From Clostridia bacterium (GTDB lineage: Bacteria; Bacillota; Clostridia; Christensenellales; Aristaeellaceae): DNA of 42,845 nt. The stretch spans positions 1-42,845 of the forward strand of contig JAFXJP010000039.1 in assembly GCA_017532155.1 (NCBI GenBank), given 5' to 3'. A program made the position numbers and the translations under genes. Under the pieces are notes generated by a model. It worked only from the letters and a program-made list of their open reading frames with translations, was not told where the DNA came from and ran no database searches. This document shows, piece after piece, positions 17,792 through 26,588 of this stretch (position 1 is the first letter of the stretch; every line of letters starts with the position of its first letter).

Positions 17792-19476
17792 TTGGTCATG
17801 TGTTTGCCCAGCGTTATCAGCTGGAGGAGTTTGTCGGCAAGGGCGGCATGGCGCTGGTTTTCCGCGCCACCGACATGCGCACGGGTCATGATGTGGCGGT
17901 CAAGATTTTGCGGCCTGAGTTTAATAACGACCAGGAGTTTCTTGACCGTTTCCAGCGCGAGGCGCTGGCGGCCAGCAAGATGAGTCATCACAATATTGTC
18001 AATCTTCTGGACGTGGGCAATGAGGATGATTATCATTACCTGGTGCTGGAGTATATGCGCGGCCGCACGCTCAAGGCGGTTATCTCGGAAAAGGGCAAGC
18101 TGCCTGAATCTATTGCGGCGCAGATTGCCATCCGTATTCTCTCGGCGCTGCAGCATGCGCACAGCAACGGTATCATTCATCGCGATATCAAGCCCGGCAA
18201 CGTGCTGGTGAACGCCGAAGGCCATATTAAGGTGGCGGACTTTGGTATTGCGCGCGTAGCGGGCAGCAATACGCTGAGCAAGAATGACAGCGTAATCGGT
18301 TCGGCGCATTATTTCTCGCCCGAGCAGGCGCGGGGCGATGATGTAACGGTTGCCAGCGATATTTACAGCGTGGGCGTGGTCATGTATGAAATGCTGACCG
18401 GCCGCGTGCCCTTTGACGGGGACACGCCGGTTGCCATTGCGCTGCAGCACATCTCTGCGCTGCCGCAGCCGCTGTCGGCCAGTGAAGCGGGCATTTCTCC
18501 CGCCATGGAGCGCGTGGTGCTCACGGCGCTTAACAAGGATCCCAAGAACCGTTTCCATAGCGCAGCGGACATGGCGCGCGCCATCCGGGCGGCGCTCAAT
18601 CATCCGGATACGCTTGATACGGGCATCACGGTGACGCAGACCACAGATATGCGCACCAATACCTCCACGCGCAGCAATACAGGCGCGGCAGCGACGGCGC
18701 CTGCAAAGCGCAGGCGCAAGATGCGTATACGTCAGATGCTGGTGATGCTGCTGCTTACACTGGCGGTGGTGGGCGGCCTGGCCTATGGCACGGTGCGCAT
18801 TATTACAAACATTATCAATGCAACCACAGCGCCTTATCTGATCGGCCTGACGGAGGAAGACGCAATCAGAGTCGGTAAGGAAAGCGGATTGACGGTGGAG
18901 GTTGTGCGCCAAAGCGATAATATAGTGGCGGCGGGTCAGGTGATCCTCCAGTCGCGCGAATATCAGTACAAGATGAAGCGCGGCGATGTGATTGTCATTA
19001 CCGTCAGCACAGGCCCCAAGGAACAGGGCGTGCCGGTGCTGACCGGCTATACGCTGGAGCAGGCGCGTACGGAAGCGGAAAAATACGGCTTTAATCTGCT
19101 GGTTACACAGTATGTGGAGTCGGATCAGCCGCTTAATACGGTGCTGGAGCAGGTGCCTGTGGCCGGTGAGATGCTGGCCTATGGCGAAATTGTGCAGGTG
19201 ACGATCAGCGGCAGCGTGAGCATCCCGTCCTTCGCCGGGCTGACGCGCAGCCAGGCTGTGACGCTGGCCAATCAGGCGGGTCTGATCAGCTTCCAGTTTG
19301 TGGAGTATCCCACCAATGACGCTACGCAATATGAGCGCATTGCCGATCAGCAGCCCAAGGCGGGCGAGCGGATGATGTATAACGAGCAGCTGACGCTATT
19401 GGTATATGTGCCGCAGGAAACGCCGCAGCCGGCGAATACCGAAGCGCCGCAGGCGCAGGATGGTCTTGTATCATGA
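17788..19476 (+). CDS. prkC: Membrane Ser/Thr protein kinase with PASTA domains (PrkC)
   Basis: The 562-residue eukaryotic-like kinase senses cell-wall fragments. The cytoplasmic kinase domain has the glycine loop GKGGMALVF (17-25), Lys39, catalytic loop HRDIKPGN (131-138) and DFG at 151-153. A basic juxtamembrane patch (KRRRKMRIRQ) precedes one membrane helix (LVMLLLTLAVVGGLAYGTV). Outside are three PASTA repeats (beginning near APYLIGLTEEDA, VPVLTGYTLEQA and IPSFAGLTRSQA), which in this family bind muropeptides. The extreme C-terminus is a short Pro/Gln/Ala tail. It overlaps prpC by 4 bases and rsgA by 4 bases. Confidence 0.96.
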   Translation: MIGHVFAQRYQLEEFVGKGGMALVFRATDMRTGHDVAVKILRPEFNNDQEFLDRFQREALAASKMSHHNIVNLLDVGNEDDYHYLVLEYMRGRTLKAVISEKGKLPESIAAQIAIRILSALQHAHSNGIIHRDIKPGNVLVNAEGHIKVADFGIARVAGSNTLSKNDSVIGSAHYFSPEQARGDDVTVASDIYSVGVVMYEMLTGRVPFDGDTPVAIALQHISALPQPLSASEAGISPAMERVVLTALNKDPKNRFHSAADMARAIRAALNHPDTLDTGITVTQTTDMRTNTSTRSNTGAAATAPAKRRRKMRIRQMLVMLLLTLAVVGGLAYGTVRIITNIINATTAPYLIGLTEEDAIRVGKESGLTVEVVRQSDNIVAAGQVILQSREYQYKMKRGDVIVITVSTGPKEQGVPVLTGYTLEQARTEAEKYGFNLLVTQYVESDQPLNTVLEQVPVAGEMLAYGEIVQVTISGSVSIPSFAGLTRSQAVTLANQAGLISFQFVEYPTNDATQYERIADQQPKAGERMMYNEQLTLLVYVPQETPQPANTEAPQAQDGLVS

Positions 19477-20348
19477 TGAAGGGACAGATTATTGAAGGCC
19501 GCGGCGGGTTGTATACCGTGCGCGGTGAGGATAAAGCAGATTATGTGCTGCGTGCAAAGAAGAAATTCCGCCGTCAGCATATAAAACCGCTGGTGGGCGA
19601 TCTGGTGGATTTTACGCCCGGCGAGGGCGAGGAGCATGGCTGGGTGGAAGATATTCTGCCCAGACAGAGCGAATGTCTGCGGCCGCCGGTGGCCAATATC
19701 ACGCTGCTCGCGCTGGTGGTTGCTTATGCGCCGGCGCCGGACTGGCTGCTGATTGATAAATTGCTTATGGGTGCCAAAATGCAGAATATGAAAACGGTGC
19801 TGATCTGCAATAAGAGCGATTTGGGCGAAGATACCATCGATGAGGCACTGCGCGATTATGCGCATGCGCAGGTGCCGGTGCTGCGTGTGAGCGCAGAGCG
19901 CGGCGAAGGTCTGGAGGCGCTTAAGGAAATGATGCGCGGCGAGACTACCTGCTTTGCCGGGCAATCGGGCGTGGGGAAAAGCACGCTGCTCAACGCGCTG
20001 CTGCATCTGGATCTGGAAACGGGCGATATCAGCCGCATTGAGCGCGGCAAGCATACCACGCGCCATGCTTCCCTGATTGAAAGAGATGGCTTGCGCGTGA
20101 TGGATACGCCGGGCTTTAGCTTGCTTGAGTTTGAGCAGGTGATGGATCCGGCCGATCTTGCGGATTATTATCCCGAATTTACCACTTATCTGGGGCAGTG
20201 TCGTTTTCAGCCATGCTATCATGGCAATGAACCGGGCTGCGCAATCACGCAGGCGGTGGCGGATGGCAAACTGAGCCATGCGCGTGTGGAACGCTATCGA
20301 CTGCTGCTGGAAAAGACACGGCAGCTATGGAGGGAACGTTATGATTGA
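19473..20348 (+). CDS. rsgA: Ribosome small-subunit-dependent GTPase A
   Basis: The 291-residue circularly permuted GTPase acts in late 30S maturation. An N-terminal OB fold precedes the G domain, whose motifs come in permuted order: NKSD (G4), then GQSGVGKS (G1, 163-170), then DTPGF (G3). The C-terminal zinc motif is CRFQPCYHGNEPGC. The ATG at 19473 overlaps the prkC stop; a second ATG at 19476 is also possible. No strong Shine-Dalgarno site is seen, which suggests coupled translation. It follows prkC as in Bacillus. Confidence 0.95.
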   Translation: MMKGQIIEGRGGLYTVRGEDKADYVLRAKKKFRRQHIKPLVGDLVDFTPGEGEEHGWVEDILPRQSECLRPPVANITLLALVVAYAPAPDWLLIDKLLMGAKMQNMKTVLICNKSDLGEDTIDEALRDYAHAQVPVLRVSAERGEGLEALKEMMRGETTCFAGQSGVGKSTLLNALLHLDLETGDISRIERGKHTTRHASLIERDGLRVMDTPGFSLLEFEQVMDPADLADYYPEFTTYLGQCRFQPCYHGNEPGCAITQAVADGKLSHARVERYRLLLEKTRQLWRERYD

Positions 20349-20985
20349 GATTTTGTCGTCGATTCTGGCAAGTGATGTGCTGAATATGGGTGCGGACGTG
20401 CGCCGCATGCAGGACGCGGGCGTGGATAGCCTGCACGTGGATATCATGGATGCGCACTTTGTGCCCAATCTGTCCTTTGGCCCGGCAGTGGTGTCGGCGC
20501 TGAAAAAGGCGTTTCCCAATTATCATCAGGACGTGCATCTGATGATGGATAACCCGGAAAAATATATTGCCGAGTTTGTTAAAAACGGCGCTGGTGCAAT
20601 CACCGTGCATGCGGAGATTCCCGGCGACGTGAAGGCGATTTTGCAGGATATCAAAGCCAGGGGCGTTAAGGCGGGCGTATCGGTGAAGCCAAGGACGGAG
20701 GCTGAGACGATTCGCGAGCTGCTGCCGCTGTGTGATCTGGTGCTGGTGATGACGGTGGAGCCTGGCTTTGGCGGGCAGAAATTTATGCCTGACATGATGC
20801 CCAAGATCCGTGCGCTGCGCGAGATGGGATATAAGGGACAGATCATGGTGGATGGCGGCATCAACGCCGAGACCGCGAAGGAAGCCGTTGCTGCCGGTGC
20901 GGATGCGCTGGTGATGGGTACGGCGCTGCTGAAGGCCGATGACCCTGCGGCGGTTGTGCGCGCCTGCAAGGAACTGGGAGAATAA
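20341..20985 (+). CDS. rpe: Ribulose-phosphate 3-epimerase
   Basis: The 214-residue TIM barrel interconverts D-ribulose 5-phosphate and D-xylulose 5-phosphate in the pentose phosphate pathway. Typical segments are ILSSILASD, LHVDIMDAHFVPNLSFGP with catalytic Asp and metal His, DVHLMMDNPEKYI, VMTVEPGFGGQKF and IMVDGGIN. The frame is open from 20278, but GGAGGG (20329-20334) points to the ATG at 20341, giving the normal N-terminus. It overlaps rsgA by 8 bases. Confidence 0.96.
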   Translation: MIEILSSILASDVLNMGADVRRMQDAGVDSLHVDIMDAHFVPNLSFGPAVVSALKKAFPNYHQDVHLMMDNPEKYIAEFVKNGAGAITVHAEIPGDVKAILQDIKARGVKAGVSVKPRTEAETIRELLPLCDLVLVMTVEPGFGGQKFMPDMMPKIRALREMGYKGQIMVDGGINAETAKEAVAAGADALVMGTALLKADDPAAVVRACKELGE

Positions 20986-20986
20986 C

Positions 20987-21841
20987 GTGAATAAGAAAAG
21001 ACAATTTGTCTCCAAGGGCATGAGCCGCCCGGCGCAGAAAAAAGGCGATTTTCATCATAAGCACAGCCTGGGACAGAATTTTCTGGAGGACGAGGCGCTG
21101 GTGCAATCACTGGTGGATTCGACCGGCGTTGGCGCGGAGGATCATATTCTGGAGGTTGGCCCCGGCGCGGGTATCATGACAAATATCCTTGCACAGCGCT
21201 GCAAAAGCGTGACGGCGGTGGAGATTGATGATACACTGCTGCCCTTCCTGCGCATCAAGCTGGAAAAATACGATAACGTGCGCATTGTGCAGGGGGATAT
21301 TCTGCGCGTGAATCTGCCCGAAATTATGGCGGAAAAGGGAGCGTTTCATGTGGTGGCGAACATTCCTTATTACCTGACAACGGATCTGATGCACATGCTT
21401 TTGACCAGTCGCCTGCCGATCAAATCCATTAACGTAATGGTGCAGAAAGAGGCGGCGCAGCGGCTGGTGGGCGCTCCTTCAACCACAGAATACGGCCCGC
21501 TGGCGGTGCGTGCGCAGTATCACACGAAGCCTGAAATCGCGCATATTGTGCCCGCTGCGTGCTTTAATCCGCCGCCCAAGGTGGACAGCGCGTTTGTCTG
21601 CATGCCCTGGCGTGATGCGCCCGCGGTTTGCGTGCAGGATGAGGCGCGGTTCTTTAAGGTGGTCAATGCAGCCTTTGCCATGCGCAGAAAAACGCTGACG
21701 AACAACCTGATGAACGCTTTCCGGCTGGAGAGAGAAGCAGCGGTTGCCTGGATTGCGCGCGCGGGGCTGGATGCCGGCGTGCGCGGCGAGGCGCTGGGTT
21801 TGCAGGAGTTTGCGGATTTGGCGAATGCGTTTGAGGAGTAG
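20987..21841 (+). CDS. rsmA: 16S rRNA (adenine-1518/1519-N6)-dimethyltransferase (KsgA)
   Basis: The 284-residue SAM methyltransferase dimethylates two adjacent adenosines near the 3' end of 16S rRNA. It shows KHSLGQNFL (25-33), the SAM-binding loop EVGPGAG (56-62), the catalytic NIPYYLTT motif and a C-terminal helical domain with FAMRRKTLTNNL. The GTG at 20987 has GGGAG six bases upstream and lies one base after the rpe stop; the longer in-frame ATG at 20939 would overlap rpe and lacks a site. It is the last gene of the run, and a repeat/hairpin block follows. Confidence 0.95.
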   Translation: MNKKRQFVSKGMSRPAQKKGDFHHKHSLGQNFLEDEALVQSLVDSTGVGAEDHILEVGPGAGIMTNILAQRCKSVTAVEIDDTLLPFLRIKLEKYDNVRIVQGDILRVNLPEIMAEKGAFHVVANIPYYLTTDLMHMLLTSRLPIKSINVMVQKEAAQRLVGAPSTTEYGPLAVRAQYHTKPEIAHIVPAACFNPPPKVDSAFVCMPWRDAPAVCVQDEARFFKVVNAAFAMRRKTLTNNLMNAFRLEREAAVAWIARAGLDAGVRGEALGLQEFADLANAFEE

Positions 21842-21864
21842 GACGGGGGAGAACGTTCCTCCTA

Positions 21865-22079
21865 CCCGCTTGTTTCGATGTAGCGAAACGGCGTTCCCCC
21901 GCAGGCGCTAACACACAATATCGTGGCAGGCCCGAAAGGCAACGCCGTTCGGGTGCGCGAAGTGCGCAGAAAAAGAGAGTGGAGATCATGGGATCGAGCT
22001 TGCTCGAATCCCTGAAATCCACTCTCTTTTTCGTATAGCCTGCCGAAATAAGTCAACTAAACATAGGCTTTCGGGTGGG
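21865..22079. repeat. Copy A of a roughly 214-bp dispersed repeat (inverted relative to copy B)
   Basis: The reverse complement of this segment aligns almost without gaps to 26836-27048. At the centre, 41 consecutive bases are identical (21967-22007 with 26906-26946), and outside it most positions match. Differences are often paired across small stems; for example, CGAA/TTCG here matches CGGA/TCCG in copy B. The segment contains one of the three 62-nt hairpins. Short ORFs across it are not credible. It lies between convergent rsmA and the ABC exporter genes. Confidence 0.9.
21970..22031. terminator. 62-nt bulged hairpin A, probable bidirectional terminator or structured RNA
   Basis: A perfect 14-bp outer stem (A5-GAGAGTGGA with its complement ending in T5) encloses an internal loop, TCA/TGA, a bulged T, GGGAT/ATCCC with a bulged A, and the palindrome CGAGCTTGCTCG. 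A-run and T-run ends would allow termination in both directions. It lies between convergent rsmA (+) and the ABC operon (-). Confidence 0.8.
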
Positions 22080-22236
22080 TTTTAGGGGAACGAAATCCGC
22101 CGCTGCCCTTTGGCAGATAAAGGCGGATGTAGTTCCAATGAGGCACAGAGTAAAGTGAACTCTCGTTCACTTTACGACAATGCCGAATTGTGTACTGGCT
22201 TTGGCTTTCCAAAGCCGCCTCCCTAACGTCTCCCTA
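22080..22236. other. Gene-free hairpin cluster between the repeat and the ABC operon
   Basis: No credible gene. Three inverted repeats are seen: ATCCGCC/GGCGGAT (22095-22101 with 22122-22128) enclosing CTGCC/GGCAG; a perfect 11-bp stem GTAAAGTGAAC/GTTCACTTTAC (22150-22175); and GGCTTTGG/CCAAAGCC (22197-22216). The last is the counterpart of the hairpin at 26803-26822, so the larger repeat probably continues here, with about 120 bases of extra sequence present only in this copy. Confidence 0.7.
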
Positions 22237-24216
22237 TCATTCTAACTCAAACGCGCCCGTATACAGCTGGTAATACTGCCCCTTCTCGGCGATCAGCTGC
22301 TCGTGGTTGCCGCGCTCAATGATGCGGCCGTGATCGAGCACCATGATGACGTCAGAATTTTGAACGGTGGACAAGCGATGCGCAATGACAAATACCGTGC
22401 GACCCTGCATCAGGCTGTCCATGCCGCGCTGCACCAGCGCTTCTGTGCGCGTATCAATGGAAGAGGTCGCCTCGTCCAGAATCATGACCGGCGGATCAGC
22501 CACCGCCGCGCGGGCGATGGAAATCAGCTGACGCTGTCCCTGACTGAGACCCGAGCCATCGCCTGTCAGCAGTGTGTTGTAGCCTTCCGGCAAGCGCGTA
22601 ATAAAGTCATGCGCGTTGGCCAGCTTTGCCGCTGCAATGCATTCCTCATCCGTCGCATCCAGCTTGCCGTAGCGGATGTTCTCCATCACCGTGCCGGTAA
22701 ACAGATTCACATCCTGCAGCACAACGCCCAGGGAGTGACGCAGATCGGCCTTTTTGATCTTGTTGATGTTGATGCCGTCGTAGCGAATCTTGCCATCCGC
22801 AATATCATAGAAACGGTTGATCAGATTGGTAATGGTCGTCTTACCTGCGCCTGTTGCGCCGACAAAGGCCACCTTCTGGCCGGGCTTGGCATACAGCGAA
22901 ATGTCGTGCAGCACAGGCTTGCCTTCTTCGTAGGCAAAGTCTACATTCTCCAGCACCACATCGCCCTCGAGCTTTTTATAGGTCAGCGTGCCATCCTGAT
23001 GCTGATGCTTCCATGCCCACAGACCAGTCTTCTTGTCGCTCTCAACCAGCTGACCGTTTTCTTCTCTGGCGTATACCAGGGTTACGTAGCCGTCATCCGT
23101 TTCGGGCTTTTCATCCAGCAGACTGAAGATGCGCTCGGCGCCGGCCAATGCCATGGCCACAAAATTGATCTGCTGCGCAACCTGATTGATGGGCTGCATG
23201 AAATTGCGGGAAAGCGTCAGGAACGAGGCAATCGCGCCCAGCGTCAGCACATTAAAGCCGCTCGTCAGACTCAGATTGGTCACGCCGCCGATCGCCATCG
23301 CGCCGCCGATAATCGCCAGCACGACATATTCGATGTGGCCGAGGTTATTGTTGACCGGGCCCAGAATATTGGCAAACTTATTGGCATTAGTGGCGTTTTC
23401 GCATAGTTCGTCGTTGCGGCGGTCAAATTCGTCTTTGGCTTTTTCTTCGTGATTGAAGACCTTTACGACCTTCTGGCCGTTGATCATCTCTTCAATATAG
23501 CCGTTCACGCTGGCCAGAGATTTTTGCTGCGCCATGAAGAAGCCAGCGCTCTTGCCGCCGATCTTAGCCGTTACCTTCATCATCAGGAAAGCGCAAAGGA
23601 TGACAATCAGCGTCAGCCATACGCTGCAGGCCATCATGGAGATGAACACAACCACCAGCGAAATGGCCGAGGAGAACACCTGCGGCAGCGACTGGCTGAC
23701 CATCTGGCGCAGCGTGTCGGTATCGTTGGTGTAATAGCTCATCACCGCGCCATGCGTGTTGGTGTCAAAATAGCGGATGGGAAGCGTCTGCATATGCTCA
23801 AACATCTGATTGCGGATGTTTTTGAGAATGCTGTGCGATACCACCGCCATGATGCGCATCTGACAGTAGGAAGCGAGAATTGCCAGCACATACAGCCCGG
23901 CCATCTGCAAAATGGTACCGATAAGTCCCGCATAATCTACCGTCTCGCCGGCCAGTGCCTGGGCAAGCATGGGCGTGATATGGTTATCGATGATGCGGCC
24001 AAGGAACGTAGCGCTGCTGACGCTGGCAATGGCGCTGATCACAATGCAGCACAGCACCAGGATCAGCTGCGGCCAGTAGGGCTTCAGATATGTCAGCAGA
24101 CGAAGCGCCGTCTTTTTATTGATCGGCTGGCGAGGGCCCATCATGCGCGGGCCACGGCCAGGACCGCCCATCGGCGGACGCATGGGGGCAGACTGCTTAT
24201 TCTGCGTATTACTCAT
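22237..24216 (-). CDS. ABC exporter half-transporter with the catalytically competent NBD
   Basis: The 659-residue protein has a six-helix exporter membrane domain followed by an ATPase domain. The NBD has Walker A GATGAGKT, signature LSQGQ (Gln in place of the second-position Gly of LSGGQ), Walker B ILDEATSSID with the catalytic Glu, and switch His in IAHRLSTVQ. A charged insert sits between membrane domain and NBD (DDGYVTLVYAREENGQLV, and on through a KHQHQDG segment), as in one subunit of several heterodimeric pumps. The N-terminus is an odd Met/Pro/Gly/Arg-rich cytoplasmic tail. The start is the ATG at 24216 with GGGAGG upstream; it overlaps the partner gene by 8 bases. Substrate is unknown, probably drugs or peptides. 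Confidence 0.93.
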   Translation of the reverse strand: MSNTQNKQSAPMRPPMGGPGRGPRMMGPRQPINKKTALRLLTYLKPYWPQLILVLCCIVISAIASVSSATFLGRIIDNHITPMLAQALAGETVDYAGLIGTILQMAGLYVLAILASYCQMRIMAVVSHSILKNIRNQMFEHMQTLPIRYFDTNTHGAVMSYYTNDTDTLRQMVSQSLPQVFSSAISLVVVFISMMACSVWLTLIVILCAFLMMKVTAKIGGKSAGFFMAQQKSLASVNGYIEEMINGQKVVKVFNHEEKAKDEFDRRNDELCENATNANKFANILGPVNNNLGHIEYVVLAIIGGAMAIGGVTNLSLTSGFNVLTLGAIASFLTLSRNFMQPINQVAQQINFVAMALAGAERIFSLLDEKPETDDGYVTLVYAREENGQLVESDKKTGLWAWKHQHQDGTLTYKKLEGDVVLENVDFAYEEGKPVLHDISLYAKPGQKVAFVGATGAGKTTITNLINRFYDIADGKIRYDGININKIKKADLRHSLGVVLQDVNLFTGTVMENIRYGKLDATDEECIAAAKLANAHDFITRLPEGYNTLLTGDGSGLSQGQRQLISIARAAVADPPVMILDEATSSIDTRTEALVQRGMDSLMQGRTVFVIAHRLSTVQNSDVIMVLDHGRIIERGNHEQLIAEKGQYYQLYTGAFELE

Positions 24217-25960
24217 CTGCCTCGCCTCCCTTCGTCTGAGATTCATATACCTCGCGATAAATCTCGCAGCGGGCAAGCAATTCATCATGCGTGCCGCAGT
24301 CAGCGATTTTGCCGTTGTCCAGCACCACGATCATATCGGCGTCCTGCACAGAGGCGACGCGCTGGGCAATGATAATCTTGGTGGTTTCGGGAATGTAGCT
24401 GCGGAAGCCCTCGCGGATGAGCGCATCCGTGCGCGTGTCTACCGCGCTGGTAGAGTCGTCCAGGATGAGGATCCTGGGCTTTTTCAGCAGCGCGCGGGCG
24501 ATGCACAGGCGCTGCTTCTGACCGCCGGATACGTTGGTGCCGCCCTGCTCAATCCATGTATCATAGCCATCCGGGAAATCCTGGATAAAGGTGTCTGCCT
24601 GCGCCAGGCGGCAGGCCTCGATCAGTTCTTCATCCGTAGCATTTTCATTGCCCCAGCGCAGGTTATCCTTGATGGTGCCGGAGAAGAGCTCGTTCTTTTG
24701 CAGCACCATGGCCACGCTGTCGCGCAGGGCGACCAGGTCATAATCGCGGGTATCCACGCCGCCTACCTTGACAGAGCCGAAGGTCGGATCATACAGGCGC
24801 GGGATCAGCTGTACCAGCGTTGATTTGCCCGAGCCTGTGCCGCCCAGAATGCCTACCGTAGCGCCGGAAGGAATGTGCAGGTCAATATCGCTCAGGCAGT
24901 CTTTTTCGCTGCGCAATGCATAGCTGAAGCGCACATCCTCAAAGTCAATCGAGCCGTCCTTGACCGTCTGCACGGCATTTTCGGGCGATTCGATGTCCGT
25001 CTTTTCATCCAGGATTTCCACAATGCGCTGCGCAGAGGCGCGGCTCATGGTGAGCATCACGAAGATCATGGAGACCATCATCAGGCTGGAGAGAATCTGA
25101 ATCACGTAGGTGATCAGGCTCATCAATTGGCCTGTGGTCATGCCGATATCCGGGTTATTGCCCGAAGCGATGATCATCTTGGCGCCCAGCCAGCTGATCA
25201 GAAGCGTGCACACATAAATGCAGCCCATCATCAGCGGAGAGTTGAGCGCGAGGTTCTTTTCGGCCTTGGTGAAGTCATCGTAAATAGACTGCGAAATACC
25301 GTTGAATTTATCCACTTCATAATCGCCGCGCACAAAGCTCTTGACCACGCGCACGCCGCGCAGATTTTCCTGCACCACGCTGTTGAGCTTATCGTAGGTT
25401 TTAAACACGCGGCGGAAAATGGGATGGGTTCTGGTCATGATCAGGTACAATCCGCCCACCAGCACGGGCAGACAGGCCAGGAAGATCAGCGACATCTTCG
25501 CATCGATGCTCAGTGCCATCACGGTAGAGAAAATCAGCGTCATGGGCGAACGCACGGCCATGCGGATGATCATCTGGAAGGAATTCTGCACGTTGGTTAC
25601 GTCCGTCGTCAGTCGCGTAATAATCGACGAGGTCGAATATTTATCAATATTGGAAAATGAAAAGTTCTGGATGTTATAGTACATGTCATGACGCAGATTC
25701 CGTGCAAAACCACTGCCGGCCGTCGCCGCCATGCGGCCGCCCATTACGCCGAAATACAGCGAAATGAAAGCTGCGGCCAGCAGCAAGCCGCCCGTCATCC
25801 AGATATAGCGCATATTGCCCGCTTCAATACCGCGGTCAATCAGCGTTGCCATCAGCATGGGGATCATCACTTCCATCGCTACCTCGCCCACCATAAACAG
25901 CGGCGTCGCGATGGCATGCTTCGCATACTGACGAATGCATTTTGCCAGGCGTTTAATCAT
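24209..25960 (-). CDS. ABC exporter half-transporter with a degenerate NBD
   Basis: The 583-residue partner has a six-helix exporter domain and an NBD with intact Walker A GGTGSGKST and signature VSGGQ. Its Walker B is ILILDDSTSAVD (Asp where the catalytic Glu should be), and its switch residue is Gln (IIAQRVASVQ) instead of His. This is the pattern of the non-hydrolysing site in heterodimeric exporters such as BmrCD, LmrCD or TM287/288. It pairs logically with the downstream gene, whose Walker B is intact but whose signature is altered. Start: ATG at 25960 with AGGAGG nine bases away, overlapping the marR-type gene by 8 bases. Confidence 0.93.
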   Translation of the reverse strand: MIKRLAKCIRQYAKHAIATPLFMVGEVAMEVMIPMLMATLIDRGIEAGNMRYIWMTGGLLLAAAFISLYFGVMGGRMAATAGSGFARNLRHDMYYNIQNFSFSNIDKYSTSSIITRLTTDVTNVQNSFQMIIRMAVRSPMTLIFSTVMALSIDAKMSLIFLACLPVLVGGLYLIMTRTHPIFRRVFKTYDKLNSVVQENLRGVRVVKSFVRGDYEVDKFNGISQSIYDDFTKAEKNLALNSPLMMGCIYVCTLLISWLGAKMIIASGNNPDIGMTTGQLMSLITYVIQILSSLMMVSMIFVMLTMSRASAQRIVEILDEKTDIESPENAVQTVKDGSIDFEDVRFSYALRSEKDCLSDIDLHIPSGATVGILGGTGSGKSTLVQLIPRLYDPTFGSVKVGGVDTRDYDLVALRDSVAMVLQKNELFSGTIKDNLRWGNENATDEELIEACRLAQADTFIQDFPDGYDTWIEQGGTNVSGGQKQRLCIARALLKKPRILILDDSTSAVDTRTDALIREGFRSYIPETTKIIIAQRVASVQDADMIVVLDNGKIADCGTHDELLARCEIYREVYESQTKGGEADE

Positions 25961-26417
25961 CGCCTTTTTCCTCCTTGCTCAGTTCCTTCAGATTATTTTT
26001 CATCTTGTCCAGGCTTGCAAACAGCGTCTGCAATTCTTCTGCCTCAAACCCTTTGCGCAGCGCCATTTCAAATCGCAGATGATCTTCGTCCATCAGCCGC
26101 TTGATCTCTTGCGATCTTTCCGTCAGCACCAGCTTTTTAAGCCTGGCGTCATGCATGACGCTCTGCCGCTCAATCAACCCTTTTTGCACCATCAGGTTAA
26201 TCACCTTGGAAGCTGTGGAACGCGTAATGCCAAAGCGCGTTTCCAGATCACGCTGGTATACGTCCTCTCCTGCTTCTGTGCGATCACCAATATAGCCGAT
26301 AATCCAGCTGTTGGTGCCTGTTATCGCTTCAATACACTTTTTATGGGAGTACTGCTCAAAATAACGCCGTGTCAAATTGGACAGCGTTCGCAGTTCCACA
26401 CCCAACGCTCTATCCAT
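25953..26417 (-). CDS. MarR family transcriptional regulator
   Basis: The 154-residue winged-helix protein is the first gene of the exporter operon, so it probably represses its own operon and responds to a ligand the pump exports (inference). The DNA-binding part is visible as YQRDLETRFGITRSTASKVI, the wing as MVQKGLIERQSVMHDARLKKL, and the dimer helices at both ends. The frame is open to 26468, but CGGAGG six bases before the ATG at 26417 sets the start. Its stop overlaps the first ABC gene by 8 bases. Confidence 0.92.
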   Translation of the reverse strand: MDRALGVELRTLSNLTRRYFEQYSHKKCIEAITGTNSWIIGYIGDRTEAGEDVYQRDLETRFGITRSTASKVINLMVQKGLIERQSVMHDARLKKLVLTERSQEIKRLMDEDHLRFEMALRKGFEAEELQTLFASLDKMKNNLKELSKEEKGDD

Positions 26418-26456
26418 GGCAACCTCCGATTTAAAATGTACGCCGTCAAACTGTAC

Positions 26457-26494
26457 GACATGCAACATTTTATCATATCATTGCAGCATGTCAA
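26457..26494 (-). promoter_or_regulatory. Promoter and candidate operator of the marR-ABC operon
   Basis: On the minus strand TTGACA (26494-26489) is 16 bases from TAAAAT (26472-26467). Inverted arms GACATGC (26457-26463) and GCATGTC (26486-26492), with an inner TGCAA/TTGCA pair, enclose the -10 and touch the -35. That is where a MarR dimer would block polymerase. Confidence 0.6.
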
Positions 26495-26510
26495 TATTTC
26501 CTTGTGACTG

Positions 26511-26538
26511 TTCACACATTTTTAAGTTTTTGTATAGA
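26511..26538 (+). promoter_or_regulatory. Possible divergent promoter for the small membrane protein
   Basis: TTCACA (26511-26516), a 16-base spacer, then TATAGA (26533-26538), 50 bases before the ORF start. Confidence 0.35.
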
Positions 26539-26588
26539 TTGTCTGTTCTTGGCGCAAACTACCTGCATCAACCATGGGAGGCCAGGTT

